Notes: generated by a model from the sequence alone, not told the origin. A stretch of DNA of 64,000 nt from Channallabes apus (GCA_030522415.1 CM060131.1:3944501-4008500); one strand, 5' to 3'. Shown: positions 37,736-49,850, counted from the first letter of the stretch. Program-made: numbers and translations.

Positions 37736-39210
37736 TCACCTGTCAATTCTCACATAAAATATAAAATAAACCAAGGTCATTCATGTGATACTTAAAGAAG
37801 ATACACTACTTAGTTTTAGCCTGCTGCTTTAGTGAGCTCAGAAACAAAGATAATATTTGCACAATATTTCTGCATAAACAAAAGAAATATGATTTTATAT
37901 ATTGCATATACTGATGTTGCTCCACAAAGCTCACAAAGATATTGTGCTGGAAACAGGGCACCATACTGTATCTCTGCTGAATCTGAATACAAAGACATCT
38001 CTCACATGTAGGTACAGTAAGTGAATATCTTTACAGATGTGAAAAATTATGATTATCGTCACACAAAGTATATTGACCTAACTTCCATGACTTTAATGCC
38101 AGATTTCTATTATCATGGTTATTATAGCAATAATTTAAGATTATACGTTTAGAGACAAATTATTACAATTATATATAATTTGACCAGGAACCTCTTGTAA
38201 GTTATTGTAAGTACGTTCATCTTCTCACTAATGTTGACACTGTTTCTAGTTTGTTTGGTTTTTTTATGCATATTTTACTGTACTATCAGTTGGTCACAGC
38301 CACATACTTGATTTTTCATTGTTTTTAAAATTATTGCAAAAATCCACTTAATTACTTAGTTGGCTGCATTTTCCAAAGAAACCATTTCTAACCTCCTTGT
38401 AATCTGAATATTCACTTAATGAAATAAGTAAACATTTAAAACACCAACACAATTACCTATGCCTCACCCTCATCTTGTTCTTCAGAAACAACAGCATGAA
38501 GGAAATGCATTACCACTGTCAAGTTCAGTAATAAGAATCATTAGCACCTTTGCCTTTCAGACATTTTCTGTATGCATTTAGGTAGACTGCACTGAAATCA
38601 ACTGCCTGTCTAAAATATTTAGTCTAACGATCACAATTAAGCTATTAAGTAATTTACGCACAGCAAACACACAGCTATGCCTGCTTTTTTGTGGTGCAAG
38701 AAATGAATGATGCATTTTGACAAGCAATAGTTCTCGCTATGCTTAGGAGGCATCATTGCAGTGACTTATCTATCTTTTAATGTGCAACCCACATAACCTG
38801 CGACTACTTAATTTACTTTGAGATGTGGTTTGTCATGCAGATGCAGATTAAAGATTTAAGGCTAATTTCAGCCATTAAATATGCCACTATCAGTTCTGGC
38901 AAGTCTAAGGACAAGGTTAATTATATTTAGCCTGCTTAGCATAAAAAAGGTGATGTCCATAAAAAAAAAAGCTTTTAAAATATCTGGTATATCTTTTCCT
39001 TCATGTAATTGAGTTGCCGATATTGGCTCACCCATTTAAACCTTGAAGTCCATAGGCCAAAGTGTCAATGTTCATAAGTTAATGGTTTCATTTTGCAATT
39101 AAATACAATCATTCCTTAGGAAATTGTAGAAAAACAATTATTTCTTTATTTTCCTTATTATTGCTTATTTTTTATTAATTATTCCCTTATTTAAATATAA
39201 AATTTTTCAC
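37736..39210. other. Non-coding, possible conserved non-coding blocks
   Basis: No classified repeat. The block 38640-38940 is unique-looking and holds several homeodomain-type TAATT/ATTAA cores. That is compatible with, but not proof of, an enhancer. Confidence 0.4.
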
Positions 39211-39572
39211 GGCGGCACGGTGGTGTAGTGGTTAGCACTGTCGCCTTGCACCTCCAGGGTCTGGGTTCGATTCCCCGGCCAGGCTCGATTCCCGTCTCTG
39301 TGTGCATGGAGTTTGCATGTTCTCCCCGTGCTTGGTGGGTTTCCTCCCACAGTCCAAAGATATGCAGGTTAGGCTAATTGGCGTTCCTAAAATTGCCCGT
39401 AGTGTGTGATTGGGTGTGTGAGTGTGTGTATGTGTGTGTGCCCTGCGATGGATTGGCACCCTGTCCAGGGTGTACCCCGCCTAGTGCCCGAAGTCTCCTG
39501 GGATAGGCTCCAGGTCCCCCGCGACCCTGAACACAGGATTAAGCGGTATAGAAGATGAATGAATGAATGAAC
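39211..39572 (+). mobile_element. tRNA-headed SINE (family 1), complete, with TSD
   Basis: It starts GGCGGCACGGTGGTGTAGTG with A-box-like and B-box (GGTTCGATTCC) promoter motifs and ends in TGAA units. ATTTTTCAC flanks it at 39202-39210 and 39573-39581. It is nearly identical by eye to the 16198 copy except for small indels, such as loss of the GGGTACTCCGGTTTCC duplication. Confidence 0.93.
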
Positions 39573-39671
39573 ATTTTTCACATGGCTTTAAATGTGTAAT
39601 ATATACACAAAGATCAAGCTAGTGCATTTCAATTTCATTGCATCAATTTGTAAATATTGTGCAACCAAATA

Positions 39672-39992
39672 CAGTAGAACCTTGGATTGCGAGTAACTTG
39701 TTCTGCGGGCATTTTGCTAGATGAGCTAAATTTAAAAAAAAAAAAGAAACTTAATAAACGAGTGAGGTTTTTATATATGAATAATACAAATGTGCATGCC
39801 ACGTGATCACAACTTAGCCAATGGTTTCCTTCTTGCGCGCGCTGTGGGATTGTGGGTATCCCATGCTCAGTCTCAGTGCGCGTGCGTCACTCATACGGTC
39901 AACATCCATGCGCGTGTACTGTTTATTATAATATTATGACCACATGTGTGTGCACGCACTTAAAGCAAAAGCAAGTTTCATTAGAGAGGTGT

Positions 39993-40039
<47 letters not shown>

Positions 40040-40264
40040 TGAATGTCGTCCTACATAGTAGCCCCCTCCCTCCCCTCACCTTCAGGATTCTTTTCAAAGG
40101 TAAAGTGCCGGTTAATAATTTTTATATGAATATTTTTGGGTCATGGAACAAATCATCTAAGCTTCCATTATTTCTTATGGGAAAATTCTCCTTGATATAC
40201 AAGTGTTTTGATATACAAATACAAATTCTGAAACAAATTATGCTTACAATCCAAGCTTCCACTG
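39672..40264. mobile_element. 593-bp Tc1/mariner-type MITE
   Basis: The ends are CAGTAGAACCTTGGATTG and, reversed, CAGTGGAAGCTTGGATTG, flanked by TA on both sides (39670-39671 and 40265-40266), the target of Tc1/mariner transposases. It has no coding capacity. A GT microsatellite (39989-40037) expanded inside it. A truncated relative lies at 58593-58990. Confidence 0.8.
39989..40037 (+). repeat. (GT)n microsatellite inside the MITE
   Basis: About 22 GT units with two TTT interruptions. The homologous position in the 58593 copy carries only a short GT run. Confidence 0.95.
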
Positions 40265-40329
40265 TACAAAAATATCTGTAATTCATACAAGCAACAAATG
40301 GGTATGTAAAATATTTAATTACTATAATG

Positions 40330-40380
40330 ACAGACAGACAGACAGACAGGCAGGCAGACAGATAGACAGATAGATAGATA
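40330..40380 (+). repeat. (GACA)n/(GATA)n microsatellite, left part
   Basis: GACA, GGCA and GATA tetramers run into the left end of the Tc1 element. The array resumes directly after the element at 41984. Confidence 0.95.
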
Positions 40381-41983
40381 CAGTGGTGTGAAAAACTATT
40401 TGCCCCCTTCCTGATTTCTGATTCTTTTGCATGTTTGTCAGACAAAATGTTTCTGATCATCAAACACATTTAACTATTAGTCAAAGATAACACAAGTAAA
40501 CACAAAATGCAGTTTTTAAATGAGGGGTTTTATTATTTAGGGAGAAAAAAAATCCAAACCTACATGGCCCTGTGTGAAAAAGTAATTGCCCCCTGAACCT
40601 AATAACTGGTTGGGCCACCCTTAGCAGCAATAACTGCAATCAAGCGTTTGCGATAACTTGCAACGAGTCTTTTACAGCGCTCTGGAGGAATTTTGGCCCA
40701 CTCATCTTTGCAGAATTGTTGTAATTCAGCTTTATTTGAGGGTTTTCTAGCATGAACCGCCTTTTTAAGGTCATGCCACAACATCTCAATAGGATTCAGG
40801 TCAGGACTTTGACTAGGCCACTCCAAAGTCTTCATTTTGTTTTTCTTCAGCCATTCAGAGATGGATTTGCTGGTGTGTTTTGGGTCATTGTCCTGCTGCA
40901 GCACCCAAGATCGCTTCAGCTTGAGTTGACGAACAGATGGCCGGACATTCTCCTTCAGGATTTTTTGGTAGACAGTAGAATTCATGGTTCCATCTATCAC
41001 AGCAAGCCTTCCAGGTCCTGAAGCAGCAAAACAACCCCAGACCATCACACTACCACCACCATATTTTACTGTTGGTATGATGTTCTTTTTCTGAAATGCT
41101 GTGTTACTTTTACGCCAGATGTAACGGGACACGCACCTGTGGGTCTCGTCGATCCACAAGGTATTTTCCCAAAAGTCTTGGCAATCATTGAGATGTTTTT
41201 TAGCAAAATTGAGACGAGCCTTAATGTTCTTTTTGCTTAAAAGTGGTTTGCGCCTTGGAAATCTGCCATGCAGGCCGTTTTTGCCCAGTCTCTTTCTTAT
41301 GGTGGAGTCGTGAACACTGACCTTAATTGAGGCAAGTGAGGCCTGCAGTTCTTTAGATGTTGTCCTGGGGTCTTTTGTGGCCTCTCGGATGAGTTGTGTC
41401 TGCGCTCTTGGGGTAATTTCGGTCGGCCGGCCACTCCTGGGAAGGTTCACCACTGTTCCATGTTTTTGCCATTTGTGGATAATGGCTCTCACTGTGGTTC
41501 ACTGGAGTCCCAAAGCTTTAGAAATGGCTTTATAACCTTTACCAGACTGCTAGATCTCAATTACTTTTTTTCTCATTTGTTCCTGAATTTCTTTGGCTCT
41601 TGGCATGATGTCTAGCTTTTGAGGTGCTTTTGGTCTACTTCTCTGTGTCAGGTAGCTCCTATTTAAGTGATTTCTTGATTGAAACAGGTGTGGCAGTAAT
41701 CAGGCCTGGGGGTGACTACAGAAATTGAACTCAGGTGTGATAAACCACAGTTAAGTTATTTTTTAACAAGGGGGGCAATCACTTTTTCACACAGGGCCAT
41801 GTAGATTTGGAAGTTTTTTTCTCCCTTAATAACAAACCTTCATTTAAAAACTGCATTTTGTGTTCAATTATGTTATCTTTGACTAATAGTTAACGGTTTT
41901 TGATGAGCAGAAACATTTAAGTGTGACAAACATGCAAAAGAATAAGAAATCAGGAAGGGGGCAAATAGTTTTTCACACCACTG
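40381..41983 (-). mobile_element. Tc1 transposon, full-length, IR/DR type, 1603 bp
   Basis: Both ends start CAGTGGTGTGAAAAACTATT and the inverted repeats run about 214 bp (40381-40594 and 41770-41983). Each carries two related direct repeats: an outer GTGTGAAAAACTATTTGCCCC and an inner GTGTGAAAAAGTAATTGCCCC, the IR/DR layout of Sleeping Beauty-like elements. The target is TA (40379-40380, 41984-41985). The insertion sits inside a GATA array. The arms differ at scattered positions, so it is not brand new. The transposase frame lies on the minus strand between the arms. Confidence 0.95.
40599..41606 (-). pseudogene. Tc1 transposase with two premature stops
   Basis: Cut-and-paste transposase of the Tc1/mariner superfamily. 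The frame from ATG 41606-41604 to the stop at 40599 is 335 codons, near the usual 340. It is interrupted by TAG at codon 19 (41550-41552) and TGA at codon 36 (41499-41501); from codon 39 onward it is open. In order: the first helix-turn-helix (KAISKALG, carrying both stops nearby), a GRPTEITPR hook and linker, the second HTH, then the catalytic domain. The D,D,E residues are in LWIDET, LQQDNDPKHTS and SPDLNPIEMLWHDL, all present. The GGGSVMVWGCF glycine-rich box is intact. The stretch after IDET is a few residues shorter than usual. The two stops remove N-terminal DNA binding unless translation restarts, so it is probably inactive. I do not reconstruct it. Confidence 0.92.

Positions 41984-42046
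<63 letters not shown>
41984..42046 (+). repeat. (GATA)n microsatellite, right part
   Basis: About 15 GATA units directly abut the Tc1 right end and continue the array interrupted at 40380. Confidence 0.97.
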
Positions 42047-42725
42047 TTCTGTTAGCATATGCCTGTTTTTTTTAAATGAAAAGCTCAACCATTACTGCAA
42101 CACAGGACAATGGGATTATGAGTGCAGCTCTGTAAGAGAGTAACTAAGCACAACTCATGCTGAAGCATCCTGAGTTATGTAAGGGAATTGGAAAATCAGA
42201 AAGTGATAATGATATCTGGGGGACATCATTTGTCATAGTTAAATTTGCTGCACAAAATAATGCACTCATTATTCAAACTTATTTTATATGTTCAAATGAT
42301 CAAATTATGCTAATGTACATCAGCTTTAATGGATGATCCTGCAGAATACAAGGACATTGTTACACCATGACCAAAGAAAAATAAAACAATGTTATTTAGA
42401 AGGATGGCACACCCTTAGTGCAAGGTTTTATTTGGTCCTGAGGTTGTTATTTTAAAGATTTTACCCATATTTCTGAAGGAAAAAAAGTATCTGCATGTCT
42501 TCCAAGCTGGGCATTAGAAAGATGATTTTACAAGTAATTATCATCTGTTATATCAAACTGTTATAGATTTGAAATAGATTTTCATAATGGAATAGTAACT
42601 GCATCACAAAGTAGAATCAAAAACGTAATTATTTACTTTCGAGTTTAATCATTGATGACATTTTGTATTTAATTCCTCTTTAATTTTCAGTTTATTCCTC
42701 TGTAATTGTCTGCAGGCGTGTGTAC
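42047..42725. other. Non-coding, nothing recognised
   Basis: AT-rich without classified features. Confidence 0.5.
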
Positions 42726-44110
42726 AGTCATGTCCATGAATTTTGGAACAAAGATTTTCCACAAAGGTTTTTTGGCTTTTGGCCTCTATACACCACCACA
42801 TTGAGTTTAAAATGAAACACTCCAGATGTTAACAATGTCAAGACTTTCAGGTTTAATTCAAGGTGTTTTGACAAAAGTGCCAGTCATTCAGGAATTACAC
42901 TTATTTTGATACACATACACTTTTTGGTGGTTCAGAAACAAACTGCTGATAAGCGGTTGTCTCCCTCATTACACAATAAATAATTGTGCAGATGAAAATT
43001 CCTAAAGATGGTTCTGAGAGTTACATTTGCATTTAGTAGCTGTTCATTTTAACTCTCAACATGAGGTGCAAAGAGGTGTCTATGCAAGTGAAGGAGGCCA
43101 TTATAATGAACAAAATAACAAGCCGCTTAAGAGAAAAAAAACATTCATAGTGCACGATACATCAATTTGGACAATTTTTTTTTCAAAAAAGGAATTAACT
43201 GGCAAGCTCAACAACAGCAAAGGCCTGGAAGAAAACAGAATACAATTAAAGTGGATGACCACAGAATGCTGTCCATTGTGAATAAGAACCCTTTCACAAG
43301 ATCTAGCCAAGTCAAGCACATTCGTGAGGAGGTATGCCTGGCATTGTCAAAGTCCACAATCAAGAGACAGCATTATGAAAGTAAGTACAGACTCTTCACA
43401 ACACGGTGCCAACCACTTGTAACATTCAAGAACAGAGAGGCCAGATTCGATGTTGCCTAAAAACTTTTGCCAGATTTTTTAGAATGATGAATTAATGTGT
43501 ACCAGAATGATGGGAAAGAAACAGCTCATGATCCAAAGCATACCGCATTATCTGTCAAAATTGGTGGAAGCCATGTTACGGCATAAGCATGTATAGCTTC
43601 CAATGAAACCAGGTCACTGGTGTTTATTTATGACCTGAGCACTGACAATGAAGTAACAGGATGAAACCTGAAGTGTATATGTCTGTACTCTATGCTCAGC
43701 TCAGAGCCAAATGCTGCAAAACTGATAGAATGCTGCAGCACACTGCAGATGGATAATGACTTAAAACATACATTTAAGTGAAAAATACCCAAGGCATAGG
43801 AATAGGACATTTTCACTGGCCAAGTCAGTGACCTGCCCTCAACCTAATAGAGCATGCTTTCCACTTACTAAAGACAGAGACTGAAGCCATAAAAAACAGC
43901 AGGTAAAGGCAGATTCAGCAACGGCTGGGCAAAGCATCTTGAGGGAGGAAACACAGCATTTAATGTTCAGGGGTGGCAGACTTCAGGCAGTCATTCACTA
44001 CAAAGGATTTTCAGCCAAGTATTAAAGGTAGCTGTGGGTCCTTAGGACATGAATCCACACCACATCCCATGGGTGCTCATTTGGAATGGGGGTTGGAAGG
44101 TTTTGGAGAC
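42726..44110 (+). mobile_element. Second, decayed Tc1 element
   Basis: The left end resembles a Tc1 terminal repeat (ACAGTCATGTCCATGAATTT at 42724 onward, then TTTGGCTTTTGGCCTC). The decayed transposase follows in plus orientation (43060-44026). No matching right inverted repeat was found before the SINE fragment at 44345, so the right limit is approximate. Family and orientation differ from the 40381 copy. Confidence 0.7.
43060..44026 (+). pseudogene. Tc1 transposase relic
   Basis: It opens with ATG at 43060 and a KEVSMQVKEAII-like start, followed by frameshifted HTH pieces. The frame 43167-43460 holds GRKQNTIKVDDHRMLSIVNK and LSKSTIKRQHYESKYR. Catalytic remnants follow: a YQNDGKE-like segment near 43500, MDNDLK near 43750 (second aspartate region), SVTCPQPNRACFP near 43835 (DDE glutamate region, damaged), and a C-terminal RQSFTTKDFQPSI-like end near 43980. 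Several frameshifts and stops make it clearly dead. Confidence 0.8.
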
Positions 44111-44344
44111 TGGGTTGGCGGCCTTGGGCTCTTTGCTTGTTGTGTCGTACTGTGAACTGTGTGATCTGGTGCCTTTCTGAGTTATGCTGCATTGACTTTT
44201 CTGTAGAATGCCCATGATCCTGTCAACAGTTTACTTTTTGTAAATATTGCACCTGCTTCTTTTTGCATATAAATATTTTTCTTAAACTTTAAATTATATA
44301 TATATTATTACAGTCTGTATAGCACTGTGCAAAGGTCTTCGCCA

Positions 44345-44570
44345 ATCCGGTGTACAGGGTCGTGGGGGCCTGAAGCCTATCCCAGGAGATACAGGGGGTA
44401 TAACCTAGACAAGGTGCCAATCCATCACAGGGCACACATATACACACACTCACGGGGAGAGCATGCAAATTCCATGCACACAGACCCGAGGCAGGAATCA
44501 AACCCTTGAGTCTGGAGGTACAAAAGCGACAGTTCTTACAAACATTATCACCGTGCTGCCTAAACATCAG
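44345..44570 (-). mobile_element. SINE family 1 fragment, minus strand
   Basis: GTGCCAATCCATCACAGGGCAC, GCATGCAAATTCCATGCACAC and a degenerate head near 44540-44565 (TATCACCGTGCTGCC) match the family. The part before GGAGAGCATGC is deleted. Confidence 0.75.
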
Positions 44571-44861
44571 TAGTCTAACACACAATTAAAAGAAAAAGAA
44601 TTTGTATGCAAAAAAGAAGAAGGTGCAATAGTCAAAATCCTCAGAAGAATTGTGGGTGGTTCTGCAGGAGGCTCATTAAACCTAATAGCTAATTTTCTTA
44701 GCTAATATCCCCATGGCAGCATTGTGGATATTGGAACATCACTGTTATTTGGCTGCTTAGATAAAATTACAGTTTACTAACGCTGACATAATGATTTTCG
44801 GATAATGTTGAATAAATGACCCTGGAACAACTTTGCAAATATGTCATTCAAATCAAAATTC
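44571..44861. other. Non-coding, nothing recognised
   Basis: No feature seen. Confidence 0.5.
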
Positions 44862-45060
44862 ATTGTTGTTGTTGGTCTTTCGGCTGCTCCCGACAAGGGG
44901 TCGCCACAGCGGACTAACCAGTACAGCAAAGAGTTTGCTGATATTTGATATTCCACGTTTTGTTTATTTTGTTAGACTTTTTGTTGGAACCAAGCCTCTG
45001 CACCTATGCCTGCCCTTTCTGCCCACGGCAACATCAGCCAGTAACACCCCTTTCATGACA
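44862..45060. repeat. Dispersed fish repeat (GGTCGCCACAGCGG type)
   Basis: TTGTTGTTGGTCTTTCGGCT followed by GGGGTCGCCACAGCGGA is a very common dispersed sequence in fish genomes. The class and exact ends were not determined. Confidence 0.5.
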
Positions 45061-45645
45061 GTCCTCGATGTCGCTAAGTAATTCTCAATACCTGCAGGGC
45101 ATTGGTTCTATGACCTCATGTGGATAGCTAAATGCGTGGATGCACAAGTCCCTTATGAAAAATGTCATAGTATTTGAATATAACTACACACATCCTCCTG
45201 TATACTTTAAATGTTCTCGATGTATAATACAATGTGAATGGTATGTAAATTATTTTTAGAGTATTGATATAATTACAAGAATGCAGAGCTTCAATGTGTG
45301 AATGTGTGAAAAAGACTAAACTAAACCAAAAATAACTGAACAAAAACAAGAGTTTCCATTTCATGTAGTTCATGCTCCATGATGCACAGTGTGGTACAGT
45401 ATGTGTGCAGCAGGTGCTTTAGTGTGTAAAGGATGTGTATTTGTGCAGGTTCAGCTGTACTATGCTTGGCACACAACAAATTTATATTTTGCCTTTTGGA
45501 AATTTTTAAAGTGTTGGTTAGACATTGTGTTTTGGGTGGCAACATTGGATTCTAGTCACAACTACAGTGTATGAAAACATAACGCAATGTCTCCTGGGAT
45601 AGTGTAAAGACACTGACATTTAGGAAAGGACCCAAATGTATCCTG
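45061..45645. other. Non-coding, nothing recognised
   Basis: AT-rich; the minus frames 45128-45373 and 45321-45545 have no motifs. Confidence 0.5.
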
Positions 45646-45649
45646 GCAT

Positions 45650-45735
45650 GATTCAATTTTCAATTAAATTTATTTGTATAGCGCTTTTAACAATTGACAT
45701 TGTCTCAAAACAGCTTTACACAATCAAAAGAATTA
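45650..45735 (+). repeat. Dispersed fish repeat (TATAGCGCTTTTAACAATTGACATTGTC type)
   Basis: ATTTATTTGTATAGCGCTTT followed by GACATTGTCTCAAAACAGCT is a widespread fish repeat; a shorter relative lies inside the SINE at 10684-10770. The LTR element inserted about 90 bp to its right. Confidence 0.55.
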
Positions 45736-45820
45736 TTTAAGTTTGTATGGAATGTGTATGAATCAAAATGATTGTGCTCCAGTCCACAGATTGAGGAAGA
45801 TGAAGATATGCTTTTGGAGT

Positions 45821-45825
45821 GGAAG
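45821..45825. repeat. Target-site duplication GGAAG (left)
   Basis: Identical to 51489-51493, bracketing the LTR element. Confidence 0.9.
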
Positions 45826-46516
45826 TGTCACGGTTCCGAGTGTAGCAGCAAAAATCAGAGAAGGATCCAAGAGCAGAAAACAATAGGTAGTGTGCACTTA
45901 CGGTCTCTGTGAACGCGCTGAGGAGCTTCAGGTGCTTCTGGAAGTGATGTCTGTGACCCAGACGTGCAATAGCTCCACACATGCAGGAAATCCAAATCGG
46001 CAGGCAATCTCGTGGTCAGTGTGCAAAGCGGAAGTCAAAAAGCCGGTAAATCCAATCATGCAGTGATTCCAAAAACGCTAGGCAGTCTCGTGGTCAGTGT
46101 GCAATGCGGAAGTCAAAAAGCCGGTAAATCCAATCATGCAGTGATTCCAAAAACGCTAGGCAGTCTCGTGGTCAGTGTGCAATGCGGAAGTCAAAAAGCC
46201 GGTAAATCCAATCATGCAGTAATTCCAAAACGCTAGGCAGGGACGAGGTCGATAACAAAATAGGGTCAGTAACACGATGAGCAAAAGACAAAACAAACGC
46301 GGGAATATTGGCTTGAACGGCGCAATAATCTGGCAGCGGGTGCGTGTCTTGCAGTGTCTTAAATAAGCGGATTTGATTAATCCAAATCGGCAACAGGTGA
46401 GCTCGCGCTGTGACTGAGGCGGCAAAAAACAAGAGGCGGCGCGGAACTGGAACCGGAGTGACTCTGATTACTCACGGAGGAGCTATGTTGTGGCCGGAAT
46501 CTGACGTACTGTGACA
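45826..46516 (-). repeat. 3' LTR
   Basis: 691 bp, the same length as the 5' LTR and with no difference found by eye. It contains the three 78-bp tandem units listed for the 5' LTR. The pol frame enters it by about 34 bp and stops at 46483-46485. Confidence 0.95.
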
Positions 46517-46530
46517 GTACCCCCTCTTCT
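46517..46530 (-). other. Polypurine tract
   Basis: Immediately before the 3' LTR the element sense reads AGAAGAGGGGGTAC. It serves as the plus-strand primer in reverse transcription. Confidence 0.8.
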
Positions 46531-48174
46531 ACGGACGCCACCGGGCGTTCTAGACGGTGCTTCGGGGTGGAGTTTGTGAAATTCCTTTATCAAGGATGAG
46601 TCCAGGATAAATCTGGCAGGTATCCAACTTCTCTCTTCGGGGCCGTAACCCTCCCAGTCTACGAGATATTGCAGGCCTCGGCCTTGACGGCGGGATTTAA
46701 GGAGTCTGCGGACTGTAAAGGCTTCTCCCCCATCGATGAGTCGAGGGGGTGGTGGAGGGCGGGGGGTAGGGGACAGGGGACAAGCAACCAGCCGTCGGAT
46801 CTGAGAGACGTGAAATGTGGGGTTGATACGGCGCATAGATACGGGTAGAGACAGTCTTACGGCACACGGGTTGATGACTCGGGCGATGGTGAATGGGCCG
46901 ATGTACCTAGGGGATAGTTTCCGAGAGGTGGTCTTGATGGGTATGTCACGAGTGGAAAGCATTACCCTCTGGCCAACACGGTACCTGGGAGCTGCAGAGC
47001 GATGGCGATTGGCTTTTCGTTGGAAGGTGCTCACTGCGCGCAGCAGCTGGGAGCGTGCACGCTGCCAGGTTCTCTTGCATCGGTGGACGAAGGCTTGTGC
47101 GGCTGGAACTGAGGCTTTCTCCTCTTGAGTCGGGAACAATGGTGGTTGATATCCTAGACAGCACTGGAAGGGGGACATGCCAGTGGAGGAGGTGGGAAGG
47201 GAGTTGTGGGCATATTCCACCCAGGGTAGCATTCTGCTCCATGAAGAGGGATCACGTGATGTCATACACCTAAGGTATTTCTCGAGTTCCTGATTAAGAC
47301 GTTCGGACTGCCCATTGCTTTGAGGGTGGAAACCGGAAGAAAGACTTGGTGTGGCGCCGATGAGTCCACAAAAGGCTCTCCAGAACTGTGCAGAGAACTG
47401 AGGGCCACGATCAGACACTATGTCCACTGGGAGGCCATGAAGTCGAAAGACATGGAGTATCAGAAGTTCTGCTGTTTCCTTGGCAGACGGGAGTTTGGAT
47501 AGGGGGACAAAATGTGCAGACTTCGAGAAACGATCGACCACTGTCAAGATGCAGGTATTTCCTTCCGAAGGGGGAAGTCCGGTGACAAAGTCGAGAGAAA
47601 TGTGTGACCATGGTCGGTGTGGAGTTGGGAGGGGCCTCAAAAGTCCCTCGGGGGGGCGGTTGGTAGTTTTATTCCTGGTACATGTGTCGCAAGATGCTAC
47701 AAACTTTCTCACATCATCTTTGATGGTCGGCCACCAGAAGCGTTGGTGTATGAGGGATGAGGTTCGAGTGGCCCCTGGGTGACATGCAAGTTTGGAGCTG
47801 TGGCCCCATTCTAGCACCAAGGAGCGTGTGGAGGCAGGAACGAAGAGTCTGTCTTGAGGAACATTGCTGGGGCCAGGTTCTTGCTCGAGGGCTCGTAGTA
47901 CCTGGTTCTCAACCTCAAGACGAGCTGTAGCCACAAGACAGTGGTGTGGAAGGATAGTTTCTGGGGATGAAGGGTTTGGGGAGGGGGAAAACTGACGGGA
48001 GAGGGCGTCAGGCTTGGCATTCTTGGCCCCCGGACGATAAGAAAGCGTAAAGTTAAATCTCGAAAAAAAAAGTGACCAACGGGCCTGACGTGAATTGAGT
48101 CTTTTGGCTGACCTCAGGTACTCGAGGTTCCTATGATCTGTCCAGACCAGAAAGGGGTGTTCCGCTCCCTCCAG

Positions 48175-48177
48175 TCA
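48175..48177 (-). other. In-frame TGA in pol (RNase H)
   Basis: Element sense reads CAC TGA CTG. The frame continues without further stops to the end of the chromodomain. Relatives have a tryptophan codon at this kind of position, so a single G-to-A change is the likely cause. TGA followed by C is a comparatively leaky stop context, but its place inside RNase H makes a programmed role unlikely. Confidence 0.85.
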
Positions 48178-49850
48178 GTGCCGCCACTCCTCCAGGGCCA
48201 GCTTAACAGCCAGTAGTTCTTGGTCTCCAATGCCGTAGTTGCGTTCAGTCGGAGAGAGGCGACGAGAGAAGAAGGAGCAAGGATGGAGTTTATTGTCCTT
48301 GTGGGACCTTTGAGAGAGGACCGCCCCTACTCCAGATTCTGATGCATCTACTTCTACTACAAACTGAAGGGAGGGGTCCGGGAACGTGAGAATGGGGGCG
48401 GAGGTGAAGCGGTGTTTGAGATCCGAAAAGGCTTTGTCAGCCGGAAGGTTCCACTGGAAGGAGAGTTTTGTGGAGGTGAGGGCCGTGAGGGGGGCTGCCA
48501 CCATGCTATAGTTTCTGATGAATCGCCGGTAGAAATTGGCGAACCCCAGGAATCGTTGGAGTCCCTGTCTCGAAGTGGGCTGTGGCCATTCTAGGACTGC
48601 CTTGAGTTTGGATGGGTCCATTTGGATACCTGAGGGAGAGATTACAAACCCCAGGAAGGAAGTGGAATCGCGGTGAAACTCACACTTCTCTGCTTTGACA
48701 TAAAGTTTATTCTCCAAGAGTCTTTGGAGTACCTGACGTACATGATGCTTGTGTTCGCCGAGGGAGCGAGAGAAGATGAGAATATCGTCAAGATAAACAA
48801 AAACAAAGGCGTTCAGAAAGTCTCTTAGGATATCGTTGACCAGAGTTTGGAAAACGGCCGGCGCATTGGTTAGTCCAAAAGGAACCACGAGGTATTCGTA
48901 ATGACCAGTTGGTGTGTTAAAGGCGGTCTTCCACTCATCACCCTCCCTGATCCTGACCAAGTGATAGGCATTCCTTAGGTCCAACTTTGTGAAGAATCGG
49001 GCATCTTGCAGAAGTTCGAAGGCCGAAGTCATAAGAGGTAAGGGATAGCGGTTCTTGATCGTTATTTCGTTGAGTCCCCTGTAATCTATGCAGGGTCTGA
49101 GGGACTTGTCCTTCTTCTCCACGAAGAAGAAACCGGCACCTGCAGGCGAGGAGGAAGGACGGATTATTCCAGCAGAGAGGGACTCAGAGATATAATGATT
49201 CATGGCTTCTCTCTCAGGGCGAGAAAGAGAGTAAAGTCGTCCCTTGGGTGGGGTTGAGCCAGGAACAAGATCGATTGCGCAGTCATATGGTCGGTGTGGA
49301 GGAAGCGAGGTGGCGCGTGACTTGCTAAAAACTAGCTTGAGGTCATGGTACTCAGTGGGGACACTAGACAGGTTGGGGAACTCTTCCTTAGGGCGAAAAG
49401 TCGGGGTCTTAACAGGAGCAGCATGGAGACAAGACGACAGGCAGGATGTGCTCCAGTCCAATACTCTTTTCCTGGCCCAATCAATATGTGGATTATGTAG
49501 GGCTAGCCAGGGGAGGCCCAAGACAATTGGGGCATGAGAATCTTTGACAATAAAGAAGGAGATGATTTCGGAGTGGTTCCCAGAGAACTGAAGAATGACT
49601 GGAGCGGTTTGGTGCGTGATTGGGGCTAGGTAGCTTCCATCCAGGGCTTGGACGGAAAATGGGCGGTCCAAAGATAGAGAGGGAATTTTAAGGAGGTTCA
49701 CCATGGATAAACAGATCAGATTTTGATCAGCGCCGGAGTCTACAAGGGCATGGGTGGCATGAGGCTTCTTCTCATACATTAGTGACACCGGAAAACAAGA
49801 ACGGTGATCTGGGAAACTGACATGGTTTGGGCCCCCCTTTGCTCCCAGCA

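Noticed and set aside
46012..46236. Repeated 74-codon frame in both LTRs
   Set aside because: It reads antisense through the 78-bp tandem units; the internal repetition reflects the minisatellite and not a protein repeat.
46817..47782. Several plus-strand frames over the LTR element
   Set aside because: They are antisense shadows of the integrase part of pol.
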